Shown piece after piece: positions 1 to 6,144 of a DNA stretch of 20,253 nucleotides. The DNA comes from Embleya sp040605455 (GTDB lineage Bacteria; Actinomycetota; Actinomycetes; Streptomycetales; Streptomycetaceae): contig NZ_JBEXCV010000155.1 of NCBI RefSeq assembly GCF_040605455.1, positions 1-20,253 of the forward strand, written 5' to 3'. The translations under genes were made by a program, and so were the position numbers. Below the pieces are notes generated by a model. It saw only the letters and a list, made by a program, of their open reading frames with translations. It was not told the DNA's origin and searched no databases. Position 1 is the stretch's first letter. The number at the start of each line of letters is the position of its first letter.

Positions 1-193
1 GTTTTCCTTGCTGTTTGACGCTGATTCAGTCGACGCCGGGCTGCCGGAGCCGGCCCGGGCCGGCGCGACCTCGACGTCGAGCAGGGCTCGCAGGTGTGCC
101 GCGTCGCTCGTGGCCGCCTCGACGGCGGTCCCGGCCCGGACCGGCTCCGGCAGCCCGGCGTCGACTGAATCAGCGTCAAACAGCAAGGAAAAC
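1..193. repeat. 63-bp inverted repeat (fold-back) with 67-base spacer
   Basis: Bases 1-63 are the reverse complement of bases 131-193 with a single mismatch; the spacer is 64-130. Both arms encode the same thing read inward: the last pcaG codons (VFLAV, stop) overlapping a TTG start that opens MLFDADSVDAGLPEP, the N-terminus of pcaB. The right arm (minus strand) continues into family-like PcaB sequence through the spacer (VRAGTAVEAATSDAAHL). The left arm copy reads PARAG instead of PVRAG and then loses PcaB character, so the minus-strand copy looks original and the left arm looks like a fold-back copy. The left boundary is cut by the window, so the true arm may be longer. It may be a real inverted duplication or an assembly or amplification artefact at a contig end. 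Confidence 0.9.
64..186 (-). pseudogene. pcaB: N-terminal fragment of 3-carboxy-cis,cis-muconate cycloisomerase
   Basis: The frame starts with TTG at 186-184 on the minus strand, inside the last codons of the pcaG remnant (shared sequence TTGCTGTTTGA), which is the usual coupled pcaG-pcaB arrangement. It reads MLFDADSVDAGLPEP, then VRAGTAVEAATSDAAHLRAL, then LDVEVAPARA. This closely resembles the first ~40 residues of PcaB, the fumarase/aspartase-superfamily enzyme that converts beta-carboxy-cis,cis-muconate to gamma-carboxymuconolactone in the beta-ketoadipate pathway. After about base 64 the frame enters the left arm of the inverted repeat and no longer encodes PcaB. The rest of the gene is therefore absent or lost beyond the window edge. 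Recognition is from memory of the family N-terminus. Confidence 0.6.
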
Positions 194-541
194 GGTCTCC
201 TGCTCGCCCTGGATGTACACGTCGAAGCGGTAGGAGCCCGATTCCTCCCACACCGCGATCAGCGTCTCATGCCGAGTCGGCGGAACCAGCGCGAAGAGCG
301 GGTCCGCGTGGCGGTCGTCCTGGGGGAGTACACGCGCGGGACCGCCCGGCGCAGCAGGCCGCGCGCGAACACCGACATGGCCGGGTACGGGTTCCGCGTC
401 GCCGCTCGGCGCGCCGGGCCGCACGGTGGTGAACGCGTACCTCCCGAGCCGGTCCACCGCCGCCCGGCCCCATCCGGTGAACGTGTCGCCGTCGCGCGCG
501 AACGAACCCTGCGCGCGCGGGAATCGGCCCGCCCAACGTCC
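176..541 (-). pseudogene. pcaG: Protocatechuate 3,4-dioxygenase alpha subunit, truncated and frameshifted
   Basis: Two minus-strand frames together spell the C-terminal two thirds of an intradiol dioxygenase alpha subunit (PcaG), a partner of PcaH in protocatechuate ring cleavage. One frame gives GRWAGRFPRAQGSFARDG, then GDTFTGWGRAAVDRLGRYAF and TTVRPGAP. The second gives YPAMSVFARGLLRRAVPRVY over about bases 325-390. The first frame resumes with DDRHADPLFALVPPTRHETL and ends YRFDVYIQGEQETVFLAV, stop at 178-176. Frame changes fall near 388-394 and in the G-run at 322-326, and they compensate each other. Upstream of about 541 no frame shows the expected N-terminus, so roughly the first 70-80 residues are missing. 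It is either a decaying gene or a region with base-calling errors near a contig end. The stop overlaps the pcaB start. Confidence 0.7.
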
Positions 542-661
542 ATGCTCCTGTGGTGGCGGCGGTGTCCGTGTTCCTCCCGCACACGGTGCCCGGTCGCCTC
601 CCGTCGCAGTGCCGTTCGCATTCCGCTCAGCGGCAGCCGGTGAGCCGGGGCGCTCGGATCG

Positions 662-704
662 GGTCGGGATTTTTGCCCGACCGCGACCCCCGGGCCCGGG
701 TCGC
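662..704. terminator. Two adjacent hairpins
   Basis: GGTCGGG (662-668) pairs with CCCGACC (676-682) around a T-rich 7-base loop. Directly next to it GCGACCC (683-689) pairs with GGGTCGC (698-704). They lie between the broken pcaG region and the promoter side of the next plus-strand gene. A transcription barrier is an inference; there is no U-tract, as is common in actinomycetes. Confidence 0.4.
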
Positions 705-766
705 ACCGTTAATCTCTGATCCCCCTGCCGCAACCGCGGTGGTGGCTCCACGGGGAGGCGACGCAC

Positions 767-1447
767 ATGGCGGTCCGCAAGGCAACGATGCAACGGCAGA
801 TCGCGGAGGCGGTGACCGCGGCCAATCCGGGCGATCAGCCGCTCGCCACGATGTTCGTCGTCCGCGGCCCGAATCCAATGCTCTTCGCGTTGTTCGGCGG
901 GATCGGCGCATTGATCGGGGCGTCGATGTCCGACTACTACTTCTTCACCGTCACCCAGCAGGGGGTGATGTTCCACAAGGCGAGTGCACTCTCCAGCAGG
1001 CCCAAGGAGGTCGCCTACGCACTGACGCACGCCCAGGCCGGCGGATTGCTCTCCGAGCTGAAGATCAACAAGACCTGGAGCCGGATGCACTTCTGGTTCC
1101 CTGGCAAGGACCGCCCCGCCAAACTCAACTTCCCCCGTCCGTGGCGCGCCGAGGGCGAATGGATCTTCCGCTTCCTCATCGACGCACACGCCGCCTCCGG
1201 CGCCCAACAGCAGCCCTACGGCGGCCAGGTGCCCAACCAGTACGCCCCGCAGCCACCGCAGGCTCCGAACCAGTACCCCGGCCAGGCCCCGCAGGTTCCG
1301 AACCAGTACCCCGGCCAGGCTCCGCAGACCCCACCGGCCCCGAACCAGTACCCTGCCGGACCCCCGCAGCCCCCCGCCGGCTACCCGGCCCAAACCCCGA
1401 ACCCGTACACGCAGTACCCCCAACAGGGCGGCCCGCACACCGGCTGA
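767..1447 (+). CDS. Membrane-associated protein with PNQY-repeat tail, function unknown
   Basis: This 226-residue protein starts at an ATG preceded by GGGGAGG at a good distance. Residues 1-40 are polar to mixed. A short hydrophobic segment (MLFALFGGIGALIG, about 43-56) could cross or dip into the membrane. It is followed by a compact mixed region (YYFFTVTQQGVMFHKAS to WIFRFLIDAH, about 62-142) that resembles the small PH-like domains of actinobacterial membrane proteins by pattern only. The C-terminal ~80 residues are Pro/Gln/Asn/Tyr-rich, with four PNQY units. The DNA shows a 33-bp tandem unit at 1265-1297 and 1298-1330. Such tails often act as flexible or self-associating segments. A TAATCT -10-like element lies at 710-715. 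I do not recognise a specific family. Confidence 0.8.
   Translation: MAVRKATMQRQIAEAVTAANPGDQPLATMFVVRGPNPMLFALFGGIGALIGASMSDYYFFTVTQQGVMFHKASALSSRPKEVAYALTHAQAGGLLSELKINKTWSRMHFWFPGKDRPAKLNFPRPWRAEGEWIFRFLIDAHAASGAQQQPYGGQVPNQYAPQPPQAPNQYPGQAPQVPNQYPGQAPQTPPAPNQYPAGPPQPPAGYPAQTPNPYTQYPQQGGPHTG
1265..1362 (+). repeat. 33-bp in-frame tandem repeat encoding PNQYPGQAPQ units
   Basis: Units start at 1265 and 1298 and are nearly identical. A diverged, shortened unit starts at 1339. Each begins CCGAACCAGTACCC. All are in frame with the host gene and encode the proline/glutamine tail, so copy number may vary between strains. Confidence 0.75.
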
Positions 1448-1461
1448 CCCGGCCCGCCCGC

Positions 1462-1929
1462 TCAAGGCTCCAGCAGCGCCCATCGACTCGGTGAGCGCAG
1501 CATCTCGGCGACGAACAGGCCATAGTCGAAGTGCTCCTCCTCGACCATGGGCGTGAAGTCGAACTCGTACCACCACGGCTCGATCCGGTAGCCGAGGTCG
1601 AGGAGTTCGACCCCGTTGGCGTCGATCCGCAACCGGCGCCCGGGAGTGTTCGGTCCGCGATCGTCAACGCGTTGCCAGTGCGGTCGCAGACACGGCACGA
1701 CCCGGATCCGCCGGCGGGCGACCTGAAGCCAGGCGGCGCCGCGGTGCCGGTACAGCGCGACCGGGATCCCGGAGAGCTCGCCGAAGTGCCCGACGCAGCG
1801 CGGGCTCCTCGCCCCGGCCGCGCGCTGGTCGAGCACGGTGCCCAGTCCCGACTCGGGGCGGTAGCGGACGATATGGCCGCCCCGATGGAAGTAGTGGCAC
1901 GTGATCACGGTCTCGATCGCCTCGGTCAC
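1462..1929 (-). CDS. Hypothetical protein, 155 residues
   Basis: The GTG start at 1929-1927 has GGGGG five bases upstream. Codons show the strong G/C third-position bias of real genes here. The protein is soluble, with no signal peptide or membrane segment. It begins MTEAIETVITCHYFHRGGHI, has a basic middle (ARRRIRVVPCLRPHWQRVDD) and ends with an aromatic, acidic region (EPWWYEFDFTPMVEEEHFDY). I do not recognise the family. Its stop is only 14 bases from the stop of the convergent plus-strand gene. The PNPOx-like gene lies 67 bases upstream on the same strand, so the two may be cotranscribed. Confidence 0.7.
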   Translation of the reverse strand: MTEAIETVITCHYFHRGGHIVRYRPESGLGTVLDQRAAGARSPRCVGHFGELSGIPVALYRHRGAAWLQVARRRIRVVPCLRPHWQRVDDRGPNTPGRRLRIDANGVELLDLGYRIEPWWYEFDFTPMVEEEHFDYGLFVAEMLRSPSRWALLEP

Positions 1930-1996
1930 CGTCGCCCCCGGCTCGGTCGCACGAACCCGCTCCGCGTGGCACGGTATCCGCCAAGCGGTCGAGCGG

Positions 1997-2611
1997 TCAC
2001 GCGGACCACATACCCGGCTCCGGGCCGGTCCGCGGGGCGGGCACGGGCCGGCGCCGGCCGCGCAGGGGCAGCGGCAGGGGGACGGCGGGGAGGCCGTCGA
2101 TGCCGGCCACGTTGTAGGGCTTGCTCGCGGTGTACTCGACGAACTCCGCGTCGGTTTTGCGGGACATGAACTCGTCGTGCAGCGTGCGCTCCTCGCGGTA
2201 GTCCATGAACGGGACCGCGTAGCCGCAGGTGTCGCTGATCAGCGTCGCGCGCACCACCACGACCGCCCGCAGCCCGCCCGAGTCCGCCTCGCCGAACCGC
2301 GCCACCAGGTCGGGAAAGCGCGGGTCGTCGCGGAAGACCGCCTCGCCGACCCCGTGCACCCGGACGATCTTCGGCGGGCCCTCGAACGCGCACCACATCA
2401 GCGTAATCCGGCCGTTCTCCCGCAGGTGCGCGATGGTCTCGGCATGGCTGCCGCCGAAATCCGGATAGGCCACCGTGGTGTCGTCCAGCACGGCGAGCGT
2501 GCCGGAGCGCCCCTTGGGTGACACATTGACGTGCCCGTCCTCGGCGAGCGGCGCGCCGGCCACGAAGAAGACCGGTTGGGCCTCGATGAACTTGCGCAGG
2601 CGGCCGTCCAA
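1997..2611 (-). CDS. Pyridoxamine 5'-phosphate oxidase-like FMN-binding protein
   Basis: About 204 residues in the split-barrel flavin-binding family. The N-terminal part reads LRKFIEAQPVFFVAGAPLAE, then DGHVNVSPKGRSGTLAVLDD, then GRITLMWCAFEGPPKIVRVH. These are characteristic of the stand-alone PNPOx-like group that binds FMN or F420, rather than the vitamin B6 enzyme itself. The tail is Pro/Arg-rich. The only available in-frame start is TTG at 2611-2609, without a clear ribosome site. Family members normally begin a few residues earlier, and the codons for KTYTH do precede this TTG in frame. They are preceded by TGA and then ATG (2632-2630), so the expected start appears broken. Substrate unknown. 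Confidence 0.8.
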   Translation of the reverse strand: MDGRLRKFIEAQPVFFVAGAPLAEDGHVNVSPKGRSGTLAVLDDTTVAYPDFGGSHAETIAHLRENGRITLMWCAFEGPPKIVRVHGVGEAVFRDDPRFPDLVARFGEADSGGLRAVVVVRATLISDTCGYAVPFMDYREERTLHDEFMSRKTDAEFVEYTASKPYNVAGIDGLPAVPLPLPLRGRRRPVPAPRTGPEPGMWSA

Positions 2612-2638
2612 GTGCGTATACGTCTTTCACATGTCCGC

Positions 2639-2644
2639 ATTATC
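2639..2644 (-). promoter_or_regulatory. Possible -10 element of the PNPOx-like gene
   Basis: The minus strand reads GATAAT at 2644-2639, seven bases ahead of the ATG at 2632. This spacing would give a leaderless transcript beginning at or near that ATG. No convincing -35 is visible. Inference only. Confidence 0.3.
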
Positions 2645-2758
2645 CGAGCCGGCCCCGATCGACCCCATCGAATTGTCCGATGATCTCCACGGACACCGCG
2701 CCCGACCTCGGACGCCGACCGGCCCACCCCGCCCCGCTTCCGTCCACGGCGGCGCGCG

Positions 2759-4285
2759 TCAGTACGCCCGCACCGCCGCCCGCACCCGCGACAGCGCGGT
2801 CGGCGCCACCGACACCGCGTCACAGCCGAGCCGGACCAGATGCGGCAGCACCGCCGGATCCGCCGCCGCGTCCCCGCACAGCGACACCGCGCGACCGCGC
2901 GCGTGCCCGGCCCGGATGGTCTGCGCGATGGCGTCCAACACTCGCGGGTCGGCCGCCGAGGCGGGGGTCAGCCGCGGGTCGTCCCGACTCAGCCCGAGCA
3001 GCCGGGAGGTCAGGTCGTTGGTGCCCAGTGACAGGAAGTCGGCGTGCTCGGCGAGGTCGTCCACCTGGTCGAGCACCTGGGGCAGTTCCACCATCGCGCC
3101 CAGCGGCGGCGGGGCCAGGCCCAACTCCGCGCAGGCGGCGGCGAGCAGGCCCCGGACATGCTTGATCCGCCGCGGATGGTCGACCATCGGCAACAACAGC
3201 GCGACCTCCACGCCCGTCTCGGCCGCCGCGCGCATGATCCCGCGCAACTGCGCGGTCAGCGCGTCCGATCCGGGCAGCGCGATGCGCCGGTCGCGCAGGA
3301 AGGGTGGTCGTTTGTCGCCGGTGAAGTCCAGGGTGCGCACCACGACCGGCCCCGGCGGCAGCGCGGCCAACACCGGTGCCAGCACGGCCACTTGACGCTC
3401 TTCATCCGGCCAGTCCGACTCCTCGGCCAGGAACGGCAGTTCGGTACGCAACAGGCCGACCCCCTCGGAGCCCGCCTCGGCTGCCGCGAGCGCGTCCGAG
3501 ACGGTGGCCACGTTCGCCCGGACCCGGATGCGCCGCCCGTCCCGGGTCATCGCCTGCCCCGCGCCGCCACCGGGCACCCGCCGAGGCGCCGGGATCGTAC
3601 GCACTCGCGCGCCCGCGTTGGCCTCGACCGTGCCGGCCTCGCCGTCCACCAGGATCAGGTCCTCGGCCAGGTCGGCCAGCGCCGCCACCGGGATGCCCAG
3701 GACCAGCGGTATCCCCAACGACCGGGCCACGATCGCCAGATGCCCGGTCGGTCCACCCCGCTCGGAGACCGCCGCCGCCGGCTGCGGACCGCGCAGCAGG
3801 TCCATCGCCGCCAGTTCCGCGCCGACCAACACCGCCGGTGCCCCGCCCGGGAGTTGCCCGCCGGTCGGGTCCTCGCCGCGCAGCAGCGCCTCGGCCTGCC
3901 GGCCCACGTCGCGCACGTCCACCGCACGCTCGGCGATCAGTTCGTCGTCGAAGCCAGCCAGCAGGTCGGCGAAGTCGTGTACGGCCGCGGCCAGCGCGTC
4001 GATCGGTGCCAGGCCCGCCGCGAGGTGTCGCGCTGCGCCGTCGCGCAGTTCGCGGTCCCGTGCGATCAGGGCGGCGAACTCGACGATGTCCGCCTCCGCC
4101 GATCGTCCGCGGGTGCGCAGCGCGCCGGCCAGGTCGTCCATGTGCCGGGCCACGGTGTCCAGCGCCTCCGGGACATCGGCCGGCGCCGCCGGAGTCACCA
4201 CGCCGCCCGCGCCGACCCGGGCCACCACGAGCCGGCCGACCGCGGAACCCGGTGCGGCCCCGGTGCCGCGCAATATGGCGCTCAT
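2759..4285 (-). CDS. ptsI: PTS enzyme I-like phosphoenolpyruvate-protein phosphotransferase
   Basis: With ATG at 4285-4283 the protein has 508 residues, somewhat shorter than the ~575 of E. coli enzyme I. Enzyme I takes phosphate from PEP and passes it to HPr for sugar uptake. The N-terminal helical and swivelling region ends in GGPTGHLAIVAR, which carries the phosphorylated His at about residue 182 (the family usually has TSH, here TGH). The TIM-barrel domain follows: GVGLLRTELPFLAEES, VVVRTLDFTGDKRPPFL, GAMVELPQVLDQVDDL, FLSLGTNDLTSRLLGL and the active-site Cys at about 470 in SLCGDAAADP. A longer frame to 4471 is open, but its extra residues are low-complexity. No HPr or EII gene is in view, so it could serve sugar uptake or another PEP relay. 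Confidence 0.85.
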   Translation of the reverse strand: MSAILRGTGAAPGSAVGRLVVARVGAGGVVTPAAPADVPEALDTVARHMDDLAGALRTRGRSAEADIVEFAALIARDRELRDGAARHLAAGLAPIDALAAAVHDFADLLAGFDDELIAERAVDVRDVGRQAEALLRGEDPTGGQLPGGAPAVLVGAELAAMDLLRGPQPAAAVSERGGPTGHLAIVARSLGIPLVLGIPVAALADLAEDLILVDGEAGTVEANAGARVRTIPAPRRVPGGGAGQAMTRDGRRIRVRANVATVSDALAAAEAGSEGVGLLRTELPFLAEESDWPDEERQVAVLAPVLAALPPGPVVVRTLDFTGDKRPPFLRDRRIALPGSDALTAQLRGIMRAAAETGVEVALLLPMVDHPRRIKHVRGLLAAACAELGLAPPPLGAMVELPQVLDQVDDLAEHADFLSLGTNDLTSRLLGLSRDDPRLTPASAADPRVLDAIAQTIRAGHARGRAVSLCGDAAADPAVLPHLVRLGCDAVSVAPTALSRVRAAVRAY

Positions 4286-4329
4286 GCGATCCGGGCGCGG
4301 TCGTGGCCGACCCAGTGCAGCTCTCCCAC
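4282..4329 (-). CDS. Possible 15-codon leader ORF overlapping the enzyme I start
   Basis: The GTG at 4329-4327 has GAAGGGG seven bases upstream, a better ribosome site than anything in front of the enzyme I ATG. The ORF encodes MGELHWVGHDRARIA and ends in TGA, which overlaps the enzyme I ATG as ATGA. This suggests translational coupling or a leader peptide. It is too short for coding statistics and may be chance. Confidence 0.3.
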   Translation of the reverse strand: MGELHWVGHDRARIA

Positions 4330-4580
4330 GGTGCGTCCCCTTCTTCCCACTTCGTCCAACCGCCGCACGTCGGCGCGCGCCGGTGGGCGCGCAGGTGCCG
4401 CGACCGGGTAACGGTTGCCGGCACGACACGGGTTCGACCCGGAGCAAGACAACCGCCCGGTCCCGCGACACAGTCTGGTGGACACACGGACCGTGTCCAG
4501 CCCGGTCGCATGCAAAGGGGCGGACGAGGATGAGGACGGTGGGACGCCCGGAAGGGCAAGGGGTGGACGCGGACCCGGAC
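4286..4580. other. Intergenic region between the MarR and enzyme I genes
   Basis: It holds the leader ORF described above and a 7-bp-arm dyad at 4479-4499 (TGGACAC / GTGTCCA). The dyad lies about 80 bases after the MarR stop and could be a terminator or a protein-binding site. Open frames here have low-complexity products and no ribosome sites, so no other gene is called. Confidence 0.5.
4479..4499. repeat. Dyad TGGACAC-N7-GTGTCCA
   Basis: Perfect 7-bp arms at 4479-4485 and 4493-4499. The position fits either the 3' end of the MarR transcript or the upstream control region of the enzyme I gene. Confidence 0.4.
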
Positions 4581-5090
4581 TCAGCCCGGCTCGTCGGCCT
4601 CGCGATAGCGGACCGCGGACAGGTCGTCGACGAAGCGGCCCATCAGCGTGCCGAGCGTGGCGAGGTCGTCGTCCGTCCAGCCGGACAGCGCCTCCTCGAA
4701 GTGCCGGTCGCGCACCCGGCGCAGCCGCCGGACCACACCTCGACCCTTGGGGGTCAGTCCCACCCGGGTGATCCGACCGTCGCGCGCGTCGGTGGTCCGG
4801 GTGACCAGTTCGTCCGTCTCCAGCTTGCGCAACTCCCGGCTGACCAGCGACATGTCCATCCGGGCCAGCTTGGCCAGGTCGCCGATGGCCAGCCCGCCGC
4901 CGCCCGCCTGCAATCGGGTCAGCAGCACCACCGCAGGCTGCGAGACCTGTGCCCGCGAGGCGCTGGTGAGTTCGCCGTGCACGCGACGGCTCTGCTGGAG
5001 TCGGATCAGGCGTTCGAGCGCGGTCTGGACGTGATGCCGCGACTCGTGTCGTTCCGAGGAAGGAGCGGGCGACTCGGCTGACGGGGGCAC
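4581..5090 (-). CDS. MarR-family transcriptional regulator
   Basis: Chosen start: GTG at 5090-5088, because GGAGG lies nine bases upstream (5104-5100). This gives 169 residues, typical for MarR. An ATG at 5123 is in frame but lies inside a palindrome and has no ribosome site. The winged helix-turn-helix reads QPAVVLLTRLQAGGGGLAIG, DLAKLARMDMSLVSRELRKL and the wing TTDARDGRITRVGLTPKG with the usual D-x-R-D-G-R pattern. The C-terminal dimerisation helix is RRLRRVRDRHFEEALSGWTD. The gene is divergent from the SDR/P450 pair, and a strong palindrome lies between them, so it most likely represses itself and perhaps that pair in response to a small phenolic or lipophilic ligand. The ligand is not deducible. 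Confidence 0.88.
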   Translation of the reverse strand: MPPSAESPAPSSERHESRHHVQTALERLIRLQQSRRVHGELTSASRAQVSQPAVVLLTRLQAGGGGLAIGDLAKLARMDMSLVSRELRKLETDELVTRTTDARDGRITRVGLTPKGRGVVRRLRRVRDRHFEEALSGWTDDDLATLGTLMGRFVDDLSAVRYREADEPG

Positions 5091-5099
5091 TGGACGAGT

Positions 5100-5104
5100 C
5101 CTCC
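5100..5104 (-). promoter_or_regulatory. Ribosome binding site deciding the MarR start
   Basis: GGAGG on the minus strand, nine bases ahead of GTG at 5090. This favours the shorter protein over the ATG at 5123. Confidence 0.7.
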
Positions 5105-5117
5105 GGAGGGGAAGCAA

Positions 5118-5139
5118 CGCCATACGGTTTCGTATGGCG
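5118..5139. promoter_or_regulatory. Palindromic operator candidate in the MarR/SDR intergenic region
   Basis: CGCCATACG (5118-5126) and CGTATGGCG (5131-5139) are perfect 9-bp arms around GTTT. The size and symmetry suit a MarR dimer. It lies 28 bases upstream of the MarR GTG and just downstream of a TAGACT -10-like element (minus strand, 5161-5156). Binding here would block MarR transcription and could also affect the divergent genes. Confidence 0.6.
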
Positions 5140-5303
5140 GAGGCGGGCGTTCCACAGTCTAGGTGCGCATCCCGACCCACAGAAGGTAATTGATGGAGTC
5201 CAGCATTGACACGTGTAGAGGCCGGTGGTTGGCTGCGCGCGTCAAGATCGACGCCGTGCGCCCGCGTCGCCGTCGAGCTCATCGATCACCCCGGGGGACC
5301 CGC

Positions 5304-6065
5304 GTGTTCGCACTCGACGGCAGGTCGGCAATGGTCACCGGCGCGGGCCAGGGCGTCGGCGCGGGCATCGCCCGCCTGCTCGCCGCGCAGGGTGCGATCG
5401 TGGCGGTGAACGACCTCGACCCCGAGCGCGCCGAACACACCTGCGCCGAGATCCGCGCCGCCGGCGGCCGTGCGTTCACCACCGTGTTCGACGTGACCGA
5501 CCCGCAGGCCGCGCTCTTGGCCGTGCGCACCTTCGAACGCGCCGTCGCGCCGATCGACATCCTGGTCAACAACGCGGGCAACGGCGGCGCCGAGGGATTT
5601 CGCCCGACCAGGTTCCGCCAAAGTGTGCCCGAGGACTGGCAACGCTTCGCCGACGTCAACCTGTTCGGCGTGATGGCCTGCACGAAGGCGGTGCTGGACG
5701 GGATGTGTGCGCGCCGCTTCGGGCGGGTGATCACCATCGCGTCGGCCGCGGGCGTCAGCGGCCAGTCGTTCGGCATCTCGCTGTACGGGGCCGCGAAGGG
5801 CGGCGCCATCGCGTTCATGCGCCACCTCGCGATGGAGAGCGCCCGCGACGGCGTCACCGCGAACACAGTCGCGCTGGGCCTGATGGACCCCCGTCCCAGC
5901 GGCCGCGACCTCGCGCACACCGCCGAACAGGCCAAACACATCCCGGTCGGTCGGCTCGGCACCCCCCAGGACGCGGGCGCGACCTGCGTCTTTCTCGCCT
6001 CCGACGAGGCCGCGTGGATCACCGGCCAGACCATCCAGGTCAACGGCGGCGCGATCACCACCTGA
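5304..6065 (+). CDS. Short-chain dehydrogenase/reductase (SDR)
   Basis: The GTG at 5304 with GGGGGA upstream gives 253 residues, a classical SDR length. Cofactor site: TGAGQGVG at residues 12-19, with an acidic residue after beta-2 (VNDLD, Asp37), suggesting NAD(H). The NNAG motif is at 89-92. Catalytic residues are Ser147 (IASAAG), Tyr161 and Lys165 (YGAAK). The C-terminus has the usual FLASDEAAWITGQTIQVNGG. It oxidises or reduces an alcohol/ketone on an unknown substrate. A P450 gene begins 80 bases downstream on the same strand, so the two probably act on the same lipid, steroid or terpenoid-like compound. An in-frame ATG at 5190 would add 38 arginine-rich residues not typical of the family and is rejected. 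Confidence 0.88.
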   Translation: MFALDGRSAMVTGAGQGVGAGIARLLAAQGAIVAVNDLDPERAEHTCAEIRAAGGRAFTTVFDVTDPQAALLAVRTFERAVAPIDILVNNAGNGGAEGFRPTRFRQSVPEDWQRFADVNLFGVMACTKAVLDGMCARRFGRVITIASAAGVSGQSFGISLYGAAKGGAIAFMRHLAMESARDGVTANTVALGLMDPRPSGRDLAHTAEQAKHIPVGRLGTPQDAGATCVFLASDEAAWITGQTIQVNGGAITT

Positions 6066-6144
6066 GAGCGCTGGATCGGCGAACGCATGTGTGCTGCACT
6101 GATACCGAACCCGCGAGTAACAACGCGCGATCGGAGTGACCGGC

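Noticed and set aside
8..643. 211-codon plus-strand frame beginning like PcaB
   Set aside because: Only the first ~15-19 residues, from the inverted-repeat arm, resemble PcaB. The remainder is antisense to the pcaG remnant.
176..1576. 466-codon open frame on the minus strand
   Set aside because: Only its last ~120 codons are PcaG-like. The rest runs antisense through the real plus-strand gene at 767-1447 and is Gly/Arg/Val low-complexity.
1926..2630. 234-codon minus-strand frame beginning MKDVYALGR
   Set aside because: It is the +1 shadow of the PNPOx-like gene; its product is Arg/Gly-rich with no family motifs.
5206..5211. TTGACA as a -35 box for the SDR/P450 genes
   Set aside because: No acceptable -10 element at 16-19 bases downstream.
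5209..5216. ACACGTGT and other CACGTG cores as further parS sites
   Set aside because: The flanks do not match the parS arms; only the site at 11147-11160 does.
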